A DNA stretch of 7,405 nt from Stomatobaculum longum (GCA_905370385.1 CAJPKN010000072.1:1-7405); one strand, 5' to 3'; positions 1-6,956 are shown, counted from the stretch's first letter. Notes: generated by a model from the sequence alone, not told the origin. Translations and numbers: made by a program.

Positions 1-354
1 CTTCCCAAGCCCGGCAAAGTTCTTGCAGACCTGCAGAAGTATCGTGGATTTTCCGATTCCCGGATCGCCGCCGATCAAAACGAGAGAGCCCTCAACCGTT
101 CCGCCGCCGAGCACCCGATTTAACTCCGAAAAACCGGTGTCAATGCGTAACTCCCGCGCGGCATCGATTTCGCTTAAATGTACCGGGACCGGCACGCCCG
201 AGCGCCCTGCCTGCATTTTAGCGCGAGTTTTCTCCCTGGCGCCCGTCGGTTCTTCTACCAGGGTATTCCACGCCTTGCAGGCGGGGCACTGCCCCGCCCA
301 CTTCGGCGACTCGTATCCGCATTCGGTGCAAAAATAAGCTGTGCTCCGCTTCAA
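1..354 (-). CDS. radA: DNA repair/recombination protein RadA, N-terminal part (cut by the window edge)
   Basis: RadA is a RecA-like ATPase that helps branch migration and processing of recombination intermediates. The visible 118 residues show the family's N-terminal zinc finger (C9-T-E-C12 and C23-P-A-C26, within [20 protein letters not shown]) and a Walker A motif [10 protein letters not shown] at residues 95-104. The KNRFG motif and Lon-like C-terminal domain lie beyond the left edge. The start is a TTG at 354-352 that overlaps the clpC stop codon TGA (353-351). An AGGTG sequence five bases upstream, inside clpC, can serve as a weak ribosome-binding site. No ATG lies upstream in this frame close to the zinc finger, and starting at TTG gives [13 protein letters not shown], the usual RadA N-terminus. 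The overlap implies translational coupling as the last visible gene of the clpC operon. Family identity is very secure; the exact start is likely. Confidence 0.95.
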   Translation of the reverse strand, partial: MKRSTAYFCTECGYESPKWAGQCPACKAWNTLVEEPTGAREKTRAKMQAGRSGVPVPVHLSEIDAARELRIDTGFSELNRVLGGGTVEGSLVLIGGDPGIGKSTILLQVCKNFAGLGK

Positions 355-2867
355 TCGTTCACCTGATCCTTCTTGACCACTGTCTTCCGCTTGGGTTTCC
401 GCTTGGTCTCAAACGCAAGGCTCGTCTCTTCCCCTTCGAGAACAGCAGGGCAGCTGACCGTCACTTGATCGCCGGCCTTTACCTTCCCGTCCAGCATAGC
501 CTCCGCGAGCTTATCCTCCAGTTCGTTCTGAATGGCTCTGCGGAGCGGACGCGCACCATACTTCGGGTCGTATCCCTTCTCAATCAGAAACTCGCGTGCA
601 CTGTCATCAAAGGAAAGTTTGATTTCCATCTGATTCTCACTGCGCTTCTCGATGTTTCGAAGCAGGATGTCCACAATCTGCTTCATATTGTCGCGATCCA
701 ACTGGTGGAACACCACAATCTCATCAATGCGGTTTAAGAATTCCGGCTTAAAGAGACGACGAACCTCATCCATTACGCCGCCCTTCATGTTCTTGTAGTC
801 GGTCTCCTTGTTCTCCTGCGCAGCAAATCCGAGGGTCTTCGGCGCAATGATGCGGGAGGCTCCTGCGTTGCTCGTCATAATGAGCACGGTATTCTTAAAA
901 TCAATCTTTCTGCCCTGTGAATCCGTGATATGTCCGTCGTCCAACACCTGAAGAAGGATATTGAACACGTCCGGATGCGCCTTCTCGATCTCATCAAAGA
1001 GAATAACCGAGTAGGGATTCCGTCTCACCTTCTCCGAGAGCTGGCCGCCCTCTTCGTAGCCGACATAGCCGGGCGGCGAACCTACAATCTTCGAAACCGA
1101 ATGCTTCTCCATGTACTCACTCATATCGACACGGATCAATGCCTGTTCGGTACCGAACATCGCCTCGGCGAGCGCCTTCGAAAGTTCGGTTTTACCGACA
1201 CCGGTAGGTCCGAGGAAGAGGAAGGAGCCGATCGGGCGGTGCGGGTCTTTGAGACCGACTCGACCGCGGCGAATTGCGCGCGATACCGCACTCACCGCCT
1301 CTTCCTGACCGATCACGCGCTCGTGAAGGATAGACTCCAATTTCTTTAGGCGCTCATTCTCCTCCTCGGTAAGCTTCTTGACCGGAATTCTGGTCCAGAG
1401 CGAAACCACATCCGCGACTTCATTCTCACCGACAATCAGCTTGCGCTCCCGTCTCGCCTTGGTCCACTCTTCTTTGATTTTGCTGATCTTCTCTTCCTTC
1501 TTTTCCTGGCGCTTCTTCAGCTGCCCTGCGCGTTCAAATTCTTCCGCGCGCACTGCCTCTTCCTTCTGGCTCTCGAGCTTGGTAATCTCCTCGGAGAGCT
1601 TTTTGATTTCCGCAGGCTCCGCGTAATCCGCAAGTCGCAGGCGGGACGCGGCTTCATCGATGAGGTCAATCGCCTTGTCAGGCAGAAAACGATCGGAAAT
1701 ATAGCGCGCCGAAAGCTGTACAGCCTCCTTGATTGCCTCATCGGTTATATTCACCTTGTGATGCGCCTCATAGCGCGGGCGCAGACCTTCCAGAATGCGC
1801 ACGGACTCCTCCTCCGAAGGCTCCTCAACCGTAATCGGCTGGAATCTGCGCTCAAGCGCAGCATCTTTCTCAATGTGCTTCCGGTACTCCTCAATCGTCG
1901 TCGCACCGATCAGCTGCAATTCGCCGCGCGCAAGCGAGGGCTTCAAAATATTGCTTGCATCCATGGTGCCCTCTGCGGAGCCGGCACCGATGATTGTGTG
2001 AATCTCATCGATGAAGAGCAGTACATTTCCGGCCTGCATCACTTCCTGCAATACCTTTTTAATACGTTCCTCGAACTCACCGCGGTACTTGGAGCCCGCA
2101 ATCATACCGGAGAGATCCAGGGTTACCAGACGCTTCTCCGCCAAGGTCTCGGGAACTTCACCGTTTACAATGAGCTGCGCCAGTCCCTCGACCACTGCGG
2201 TCTTACCGACCCCCGGCTCACCGATCAAGCAGGGATTGTTCTTGGTTCTGCGGCTCAAAATCTGCATAACACGCTGCATCTCCACGCTTCTTCCGATGAC
2301 CGGATCCAGCTTGCCCTGGCGCGCAAACTCCGTGAGATCGCGCGAATACTGATCGAGCGTCGGTGTCGGTGCCGCCGAAATGCTGTGCTGTCCGCCTTGC
2401 ATCTGCTGCGGAATATCCTCAGGACTGTGCTTTTCTCCCATTGCGCGCATCAAATCCACATAGAGCTTCTGAATGTTAACGCCCATCGTGTAGAGCAACT
2501 TGCTCGCAACACAGTTCTTTTCCTTCAAAATAGCGAGAAGGATGTGTTCCGTTCCGACCTGCGGCGCCTGAAAGCGCTCCGCAGCCGACTTGCTGTACTC
2601 CAAAACCCTGCGCGACATCGGTGTATACTTCGGTTCTTCCGCGAGCTTTACGCGCTCCACCGAAGCCAACATTTTGTCCATCAGCGCAAGAACACGCTTT
2701 TCCGTCGCCTCGTTTTCAATGAGAACCTGTCCTGCCACACCGCTGCCCTGACGTACAAGTCCTAGGAGCAAATGCTCCGTTCCGATATAACTATTATGCA
2801 GTTCCTCTGCCGCGCGGTGTGCGTATTCCAGTGCTTCCTGCGCCTGCTCGGTAAAATAATCTGCCAT
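351..2867 (-). CDS. clpC: ATP-dependent Clp protease ATPase subunit ClpC (AAA+ unfoldase)
   Basis: ClpC is the cytoplasmic HSP100 unfoldase that feeds substrates to ClpP. The 838 residues show the complete family layout. The double Clp-N domain spans about 1-145, with its two GTEH repeats at 29-32 and 105-108. The first AAA+ module has Walker A GEPGVGKT (216-223), Walker B LLFIDE (283-288) and arginine-finger region LERRF (338-342). A coiled-coil M domain follows at about 420-475, with the EEFERA segment. The second AAA+ module has Walker A GPTGVGKT (553-560), Walker B VILFDE (621-626) and sensor-2 GARPLRR (771-777). LGF at 679-681 fits the ClpP-binding loop. GTEH glutamates E31 and E107 match the phospho-arginine-binding residues of B. 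subtilis ClpC. The usual WTGIPV is WTRIPV (R493). The C-terminus is a lysine/arginine-rich tail. ATG 2867 is preceded by AGGAGGG at 7-base spacing, and the gene begins 31 bases after mcsB. Confidence 0.98.
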   Translation of the reverse strand: MADYFTEQAQEALEYAHRAAEELHNSYIGTEHLLLGLVRQGSGVAGQVLIENEATEKRVLALMDKMLASVERVKLAEEPKYTPMSRRVLEYSKSAAERFQAPQVGTEHILLAILKEKNCVASKLLYTMGVNIQKLYVDLMRAMGEKHSPEDIPQQMQGGQHSISAAPTPTLDQYSRDLTEFARQGKLDPVIGRSVEMQRVMQILSRRTKNNPCLIGEPGVGKTAVVEGLAQLIVNGEVPETLAEKRLVTLDLSGMIAGSKYRGEFEERIKKVLQEVMQAGNVLLFIDEIHTIIGAGSAEGTMDASNILKPSLARGELQLIGATTIEEYRKHIEKDAALERRFQPITVEEPSEEESVRILEGLRPRYEAHHKVNITDEAIKEAVQLSARYISDRFLPDKAIDLIDEAASRLRLADYAEPAEIKKLSEEITKLESQKEEAVRAEEFERAGQLKKRQEKKEEKISKIKEEWTKARRERKLIVGENEVADVVSLWTRIPVKKLTEEENERLKKLESILHERVIGQEEAVSAVSRAIRRGRVGLKDPHRPIGSFLFLGPTGVGKTELSKALAEAMFGTEQALIRVDMSEYMEKHSVSKIVGSPPGYVGYEEGGQLSEKVRRNPYSVILFDEIEKAHPDVFNILLQVLDDGHITDSQGRKIDFKNTVLIMTSNAGASRIIAPKTLGFAAQENKETDYKNMKGGVMDEVRRLFKPEFLNRIDEIVVFHQLDRDNMKQIVDILLRNIEKRSENQMEIKLSFDDSAREFLIEKGYDPKYGARPLRRAIQNELEDKLAEAMLDGKVKAGDQVTVSCPAVLEGEETSLAFETKRKPKRKTVVKKDQVND

Positions 2868-2898
2868 ACAAACTCCCTCCTGTTACACGCTGCGTTAC

Positions 2899-3942
2899 TC
2901 AGCGCTCAATCAACTCCGGCAACATCCTTCTCAGATAATTTGCGCGGAGAATATCTATTTTTTCCCGATCGACCGGCTCTGTTTCCGCCGCAATCAAATT
3001 GGAAGGCTGTACTCCGAGATACAGCGCATAGATACTCAATTCCTGTTCGGTCTTCGCAAGTCCGTCCGTAATTCCGGCCATGACCGCCGAAAGATTGCGA
3101 AGAGCCTCGCGTATGCTGACCCTTCTTGCATACTTCAAAAAGCCGTAGGCGCGGAACACCTCATCCGTTCGTTCCAGGCGATTGGATTCGATGGAATAAG
3201 TTCTTAGTTTTTCCTCTTCACTGTTTAACTGCATTGCGGTCTTCTTGACCAAGTTCATGATTTCCTGCTCAGAGACGCCGAGTGTGCGCGCATTGCTGAG
3301 ATCGAAGAGCGCACCGTGATTTTCCTTACCGTCGCCGTAGACCCCGCGGATATTGACGCCGAATTGCCCTAGGGACTCTAAAAGCTTCGGAAACTGCTTG
3401 CTCTGCGCGAGCATCGGTAAATGCAGAACGATATTTGCGCGCATTCCCGTGCCGACATTGGTCGGAAAAGAAGTGAGATAGCCGTAATGCGCGTCAAACG
3501 CGTACTCAAACTGACGGTTCATAAAGTCATCCAGCCGATCGATATTCCGGTAGAGCTCTTCCATTCCGAGATTCGGCCCCATAAGCTGGAGTCGGATGTG
3601 GTCATCCCCGTTTAACACCAACGAAAGATTCTCGCTCTCCGATAAAAAAAGTCCGACCGGTGCTTTGCGCTCCAAAATACTGGAACTCAGCACACGGCGC
3701 TCGCGCATGGCCATACGACGAACCTCGGGAACTTCGGTGAGGAGACAGTCACGCACATTCTCATGCTGCTGCATCGGGAGTTCCTGAAGGGCATCCCGCA
3801 TGCGCTGAACCATTTCACTCGCCTCGTCATTTCGAAGCCGTCGCGGAAAGTGATACTCCGACCAATTGCGGGCAAGACGAATCCGGTTCGATACATAATA
3901 CTTGCCCGGATCCATCTTGACCTGCTCATACCACTTAAGCAT
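2899..3942 (-). CDS. mcsB: Protein-arginine kinase McsB (ATP:guanido phosphotransferase family), with altered catalytic residues
   Basis: McsB phosphorylates arginine side chains to mark proteins for ClpC-ClpP. The 347-residue length fits the family (about 350-365). Family landmarks are SNRIRLARN (18-26), FPTNVGTGMRAN (159-170), the RGVYGDGKE loop (199-207) and a C-terminal IDILRA (329-334). Compared with the B. subtilis protein as I recall it, several functional positions differ. The NEED loop (NEEDHIRIQ) is NGDDHIRLQ (111-119). The cysteine before PTNVGTG is F159. RDxxRA is IDxxRA. The glutamate of RGIYGEG is aspartate, and EKHLISP is ERRVLSS. The likely nucleotide-contacting arginines (R20, R22, R168, R199) remain. 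It may be active with changed geometry, or act as a weak or pseudo-kinase adaptor. The frame is open upstream to 4023, but ATG 3942 is chosen because AAGGAGG lies six bases before it and the protein then begins at the normal position. It overlaps the mcsA stop by eight bases (ATGCTTAA). Confidence 0.95.
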   Translation of the reverse strand: MLKWYEQVKMDPGKYYVSNRIRLARNWSEYHFPRRLRNDEASEMVQRMRDALQELPMQQHENVRDCLLTEVPEVRRMAMRERRVLSSSILERKAPVGLFLSESENLSLVLNGDDHIRLQLMGPNLGMEELYRNIDRLDDFMNRQFEYAFDAHYGYLTSFPTNVGTGMRANIVLHLPMLAQSKQFPKLLESLGQFGVNIRGVYGDGKENHGALFDLSNARTLGVSEQEIMNLVKKTAMQLNSEEEKLRTYSIESNRLERTDEVFRAYGFLKYARRVSIREALRNLSAVMAGITDGLAKTEQELSIYALYLGVQPSNLIAAETEPVDREKIDILRANYLRRMLPELIER

Positions 3943-4537
3943 CGCTGTCCTCCTTCTCCAAAGCTCGTATCCGGTCACGAATCTCCGCTGCGCGGACATA
4001 ATTCTCCTCGCGGACGGCCGCATTCAATTGAACTCGCAAACCGCGAATCTGAATGCGTCTCTCTACTTCGGGTGATGAGGCAGGTGCAACGGAGGTCTCT
4101 TTCTCGCTGCCCTCGTTGACCGCCATTTCTCGCGCCTCGGATTCCGGTCGCATGCGAAGGCCGTACTTGGGACGTTTCCCTTTGTGAATATCGGACCCCT
4201 GTAACTGTTTGATGTTATCGCGCATCAGCACATCGAACACTTCATAACAGCTCGGACAGCCGAAACGCGACTGTCTCACGAAGTCCGTGTAGCGTGTCTT
4301 ACAGTCCGGACAAATCACTCGGTCATAATCCACTTTCTTCTCTTCGCTCTGTCCGGTAAAAAAGGCTGACAACATAACCCCGAAGGAAAGATCGTCCTCA
4401 AAATCAGCCAGGTCGCTTCCGATATTCATCTTCCGCGCACAGGACTCACAGAGCCGAAGTTCTGTCTTCTCCCCGTTCGTTCCGAATTCCCGGTAAAGAA
4501 TGGTCGCCTCTCGTTTTTTGCATCGCTCACATAACAT
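3935..4537 (-). CDS. mcsA: McsA-like zinc-binding activator of McsB, with UVR motif
   Basis: McsA is the zinc-binding partner that activates the McsB kinase in Firmicutes. This 200-residue protein has the four expected CxxC pairs: C3/C6, C30/C33, C76/C79 and C94/C97. The first two form the N-terminal treble-clef-like finger (MLCERCKKREA..LCESC). The second two sit in VICPDCKTRYTDF..RFGCPSC, a typical McsA segment. A UVR (UvrB/UvrC-type) helical hairpin lies at about 165-197 (LRVQLNAAVREENYVRAAEIRD). A polar, probably disordered linker rich in S, E and A lies at about 130-160. ATG 4537 comes three bases after the GntR stop, and the GGAGGAG ending the GntR gene is its ribosome-binding site. All four zinc pairs are intact, so the partner looks functional even though McsB is divergent. 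Confidence 0.95.
   Translation of the reverse strand: MLCERCKKREATILYREFGTNGEKTELRLCESCARKMNIGSDLADFEDDLSFGVMLSAFFTGQSEEKKVDYDRVICPDCKTRYTDFVRQSRFGCPSCYEVFDVLMRDNIKQLQGSDIHKGKRPKYGLRMRPESEAREMAVNEGSEKETSVAPASSPEVERRIQIRGLRVQLNAAVREENYVRAAEIRDRIRALEKEDSDA
3949..3955 (-). promoter_or_regulatory. Ribosome-binding site of mcsB, inside the end of mcsA
   Basis: A full AAGGAGG lies six bases before ATG 3942. It fixes the mcsB start despite an upstream open frame extending to 4023. Confidence 0.85.
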
Positions 4538-4540
4538 TGC

Positions 4541-4927
4541 TCACTCCTCCGCTTCACATTTACTGAAAGCGTCGTACAAGCCGTCTACCAGCTGGTGAGC
4601 CTCATCACGACTCACTCCGTTACAAATCCCGCGCGCAAGACAGACCGAAAGTTCTCGTTTCATGTCCTCCAGCACACGAAGTTTGTCCATATCGATGGAG
4701 ATGACGGCACCTCTCCGCCGATCCAGTTTGATGAAGCCCTCTTGGCGCAAAATGTTATAAGCCTTGTTAACCGTGTGCATATTGATTCCGACCAAATCCG
4801 CCATCTGTCGCACCGAAGGGAGGGAATCCCCCTCCTGAAACTGCTCCATCGCAATTCCAAGTATAATCTGGTTGATCAGCTGGATATAAAAAGCCTCATC
4901 GCTGTTAAAATCAATACATAACTTCAT
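4541..4927 (-). CDS. GntR-family transcriptional regulator, short YtrA-like type, first gene of the mcsA-mcsB-clpC-radA operon
   Basis: This is a 128-residue DNA-binding protein with an N-terminal winged helix-turn-helix at about residues 8-78. It shows the GntR signature: FYIQLINQI, then GDSLPSVRQMADLVGINMHTVNKAYN and an RQEGFIKLDRRRGAVI wing. The remaining 50 residues are helical and too short for a FadR- or HutC-type effector domain, which points to the YtrA subgroup. YtrA regulators usually head ABC-transporter operons; here none is present, and the gene sits where ctsR is found in other Firmicutes. It probably regulates its own operon through the inverted repeats at its promoter (inference). 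A GTG at 4933 is also in frame, but the purine-rich AGAGAGG (4941-4935) lies seven bases before ATG 4927 and only one base before the GTG, so ATG is preferred. It is not CtsR: no CtsR-type sequence is visible. Confidence 0.9.
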   Translation of the reverse strand: MKLCIDFNSDEAFYIQLINQIILGIAMEQFQEGDSLPSVRQMADLVGINMHTVNKAYNILRQEGFIKLDRRRGAVISIDMDKLRVLEDMKRELSVCLARGICNGVSRDEAHQLVDGLYDAFSKCEAEE

Positions 4928-4934
4928 ATCCACA

Positions 4935-4941
4935 CCTCTCT
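4935..4941 (-). promoter_or_regulatory. Ribosome-binding site of the GntR gene
   Basis: AGAGAGG on the minus strand lies seven bases before ATG 4927. It is too close to the in-frame GTG at 4933, so it decides the start. Confidence 0.6.
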
Positions 4942-4946
4942 GCTCA

Positions 4947-4980
4947 AACTGTTACATTAATTATATAACAACCTACAGTT
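4947..4980. promoter_or_regulatory. Candidate operator: nested inverted repeats over the operon promoter
   Basis: Two inverted repeats overlap the promoter. The outer one has 6-base arms, AACTGT (4947-4952) and ACAGTT (4975-4980), separated by 22 bases. The inner one has 5-base arms, TGTTA (4950-4954) and TAACA (4966-4970), separated by 11 bases and covering the -10 box. The spacing suits a dimeric GntR regulator with half-sites on one DNA face. Binding by the adjacent GntR protein is inference; short arms in AT-rich DNA can arise by chance. Confidence 0.45.
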
Positions 4981-4988
4981 CCCGTCAA
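4960..4988 (-). promoter_or_regulatory. Vegetative (sigma-A type) promoter of the GntR-mcsA-mcsB-clpC-radA operon
   Basis: On the minus strand a TTGACG -35 box (4988-4983) and a perfect TATAAT -10 box (4965-4960) are separated by exactly 17 bases. The predicted transcription start is near 4953, giving a leader of about 25 bases before ATG 4927. No CtsR-type GGTCAAA repeats or CIRCE element overlap it. Its near-consensus strength implies that it needs a repressor if the operon is to be inducible. Confidence 0.85.
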
Positions 4989-5014
4989 TGCGACGAAGAC
5001 ACAAGTTCTCCGAA

Positions 5015-5057
5015 GAAAAAAAGCGGGGTACCTCGCATCTTGCGAAGTCCCCCCGCT
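5015..5057 (-). terminator. Intrinsic terminator after the cohesin-domain protein gene
   Basis: Read on the minus strand, AGCGGGG (5057-5051 region) pairs with CCCCGCT (5028-5022). Above a small internal loop, CTTCGCA pairs with TGCGAGG (one G-U), closed by an AGA loop. Seven to eight T residues follow at 5022-5015. It lies 24 bases beyond the stop codon at 5081 and insulates the next operon promoter. The plus strand lacks a clean T-tract, so it looks one-directional. Confidence 0.9.
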
Positions 5058-5080
5058 CTTTCCTTTCATTAACGTTCCAC

Positions 5081-6904
5081 TCAGAGCTCGATATTCTCAA
5101 AAACGCCCTCGTCCGCAGCGTTCTTTTTACCGCTCACAGACTTTGCCTGCGCGGTGATTTCATCCGCCGTGCTACGCGCTTCTTCGAGTGTCTCTCTCAC
5201 CTGTTCGCTCATATTGAGCTGCGGCAGTACACGTGTCGGCCCCAAATCCTCCGCAGTTTGATCCGTCCCTGCCGTTTCCCCCATCTCGAGAACCGCTTTC
5301 TGTGCCTCGCCGAACGGGACAGTTTTCTGTTCCGCAATATCCTGTGCGGTCGCTTCTCCCGAAACCACTTCTTCGGTATGGGTCTCTACTTCTTCTGTCG
5401 CTGTCTGACGAAGTGCTTCTTCCTCTTGGCGACGCAACTGCTCTTCCGCCTCACGTGCGGCTCTTCGCTCCGCTCTCCGCCGCTCTCTCTCAACGAGATC
5501 CGGGGACTTTCTACGCCCGCCGCGCAAAAAAGCATAGACCGCAGCGGCAATGGCAAGCACAAGCGCAACGGTGAGTCCCACGATCTTACGATGCGAAACC
5601 TTATACTGCGCCCGTAAGAGTTCGGCCGTATTCTGACCGGGTCCGTCGCCCGGGAAATAACGCTGCAGGGTCTTCTCAACTAAGTCAAAACGATAAAAGC
5701 CCTTTTCACCCTTGGCATTCATGCCGTAAAAGACACAATAATTCTGTCCCTGATCTTTCTGACCGATGTAGCCGTCCACTGATTTTCCGTTCAGCGTGAC
5801 TTGCTGCACCACCAACCCCTCCGGGGCCGCAACTCCCTCCGCAAGCGGAACCACGGAAACTGCTTTGGCGGTGGCTCCAACCTGTACATAGGGCGACCAA
5901 CTTCTGCTGGTGTCATCGTAGAAATAGAGATTACCGCTGCCTCCCTCCGCAAACAGATAAAGAAGGTGTAGGTGCTCATCCGGTCCTCTTCCGGCCTGTA
6001 CGCTTCGATTTCCGTAGATGAAGTTCTCGCTTTCATAACCGGCGGGAAGCAGCGTCTGATCAAAGGTTTCGGCAATGCTGTATACCGTTCCGCCTATGGT
6101 CACGTGTTCGCTGTCTTCGATCGGCGCAGTCTCCGGCGTTGCTCCCTCCTGCTTGGTCACCGTAATCGTATAAGTTCCGAGCGCACTGTCATCACTGCCG
6201 ACAACCGCTACCTGAATCGTATTTTCACCGAGTTTTAAATTTTCGTTGCCGCTCACATTGACCTTAGCGCCTTCCGCTGCCGGAACAGCCGTGACCGCAA
6301 TGCGCGTTACATCTTCGCCGACCACAGCGGTGTAAGCGGTATTTCCGGCACTGAAGTCCGGATTCAAGCTACCCGGGTTCAGACTCAGACTGCTGAGAGG
6401 TCCGGTTGCCTCCGTCGGCGCCGCGGCTGTCTCGGCTGCGCCGCCCTCCGCTGCCGCTTCACTCGCCGCCCCTGCAGCAATTGTCACCGCTGCGCTGCCC
6501 TGATGCGCAATCGTCGCCGCCTGGCTGCTTCCGTCTTCGAGCTTTGCACTCTTAACCTGAACGGAAGCCGTACCCTCCTGAAGCGCCTTGAATTTCAGGC
6601 TGTAATAGACATCCGCTTCGCTGCCGCTGCTCTTTACGCTGATTTCGCCGCCGCTGCCGCTCGCGCTGTCGCCGCTCAAAAATTCCATCTTCTCGCTGTC
6701 GTAGCCGAGAGCAATGTCCGTAGTTGCAATGGCACCGTCACCCTGTACATGCATGGAGACCGTAAACTCTTCTCCCACCTTGGTGCTCGGATCAGAAAAC
6801 TGAATGTTTGCGCTCAGCGCAAAGGCACTCAGCTGAATTAGAGCGCTGAACATCGCGGCAGTTGCGCCGCAGACAAAAGCTCGAGTCACGCTTCCTCGCT
6901 TCAT
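5081..6904 (-). CDS. Single-pass membrane protein with cohesin-like and cadherin-like beta-sandwich domains and a charged cytoplasmic tail
   Basis: This 607-residue protein has a cleavable-looking signal peptide (basic MKRGSVTR, then a hydrophobic run to AFALSA at about 32). A cohesin-type domain follows at about 33-142 (IQFSDPSTKVGEEFTVSMHV, then DIALGYDSEKMEFLSG). An Ala/Glu/Thr-rich linker spans about 143-168, and a cadherin-like beta-sandwich about 170-253 (LSSLSLNPGSLNPDFSAGNT, ending YTITVTK). A third extracellular region at about 267-418 has aromatic strands such as NLYFYDDTSRSWSPY; I have no family name for it. One transmembrane helix lies at about 440-460 (IVGLTVALVLAIAAAVYAFL). A roughly 147-residue cytoplasmic tail begins with an Arg/Glu coiled-coil segment (about 463-497) and continues acidic. 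No LPXTG, SLH or dockerin is visible. The function is unknown; cell-surface adhesion or envelope organisation is a guess. The frame is open to 6958, but ATG 6904 has a purine-rich ribosome-binding site and begins the signal peptide. The gene stands alone between terminators. Confidence 0.85.
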   Translation of the reverse strand: MKRGSVTRAFVCGATAAMFSALIQLSAFALSANIQFSDPSTKVGEEFTVSMHVQGDGAIATTDIALGYDSEKMEFLSGDSASGSGGEISVKSSGSEADVYYSLKFKALQEGTASVQVKSAKLEDGSSQAATIAHQGSAAVTIAAGAASEAAAEGGAAETAAAPTEATGPLSSLSLNPGSLNPDFSAGNTAYTAVVGEDVTRIAVTAVPAAEGAKVNVSGNENLKLGENTIQVAVVGSDDSALGTYTITVTKQEGATPETAPIEDSEHVTIGGTVYSIAETFDQTLLPAGYESENFIYGNRSVQAGRGPDEHLHLLYLFAEGGSGNLYFYDDTSRSWSPYVQVGATAKAVSVVPLAEGVAAPEGLVVQQVTLNGKSVDGYIGQKDQGQNYCVFYGMNAKGEKGFYRFDLVEKTLQRYFPGDGPGQNTAELLRAQYKVSHRKIVGLTVALVLAIAAAVYAFLRGGRRKSPDLVERERRRAERRAAREAEEQLRRQEEEALRQTATEEVETHTEEVVSGEATAQDIAEQKTVPFGEAQKAVLEMGETAGTDQTAEDLGPTRVLPQLNMSEQVRETLEEARSTADEITAQAKSVSGKKNAADEGVFENIEL

Positions 6905-6908
6905 TCTG

Positions 6909-6920
6909 TCCTTTCCTCTC
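6909..6920 (-). promoter_or_regulatory. Ribosome-binding site of the cohesin-domain protein gene
   Basis: GAGAGGAAAGGA on the minus strand ends four bases before ATG 6904. Together with the signal peptide that follows, it selects this start over the upstream ATG at 6958. Confidence 0.65.
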
Positions 6921-6956
6921 TTTCCGTCCCACTCAGGGGAAACTAAAATCCATCTC

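Noticed and set aside
23..337. Plus-strand open frame of about 104 codons at the left edge
   Set aside because: It is antisense to the RadA zinc-finger and Walker A region and has no protein-like features of its own.
1758..2765. A 335-codon open frame on the plus strand
   Set aside because: It lies wholly antisense to the unmistakable ClpC N-terminal half, is rich in Arg/Leu/His as expected for a mirror frame, and shows no recognisable domain.
3943..4023. N-terminal extension of McsB by 27 codons
   Set aside because: It would overlap mcsA by 89 bases, is Arg-rich, and has no ribosome-binding site as good as the AAGGAGG before ATG 3942.
4934..5014. CtsR heptad operators or a CIRCE element at the operon promoter
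   Set aside because: No GGTCAAA direct repeat and no TTAGCACTC/GAGTGCTAA pair was found on either strand.
5081..5250. LPQLN in the tail of the cohesin protein as a sortase signal
   Set aside because: It lacks the LPXTG pattern, and no hydrophobic segment follows it; it sits on the cytoplasmic side of the membrane helix.
4988..5617. Plus-strand open frame of about 209 codons
   Set aside because: It runs through the terminator hairpin and antisense to the tail and membrane helix of the cohesin-domain protein; its hydrophobic Phe/Leu runs reflect the complement of Glu/Lys codons.
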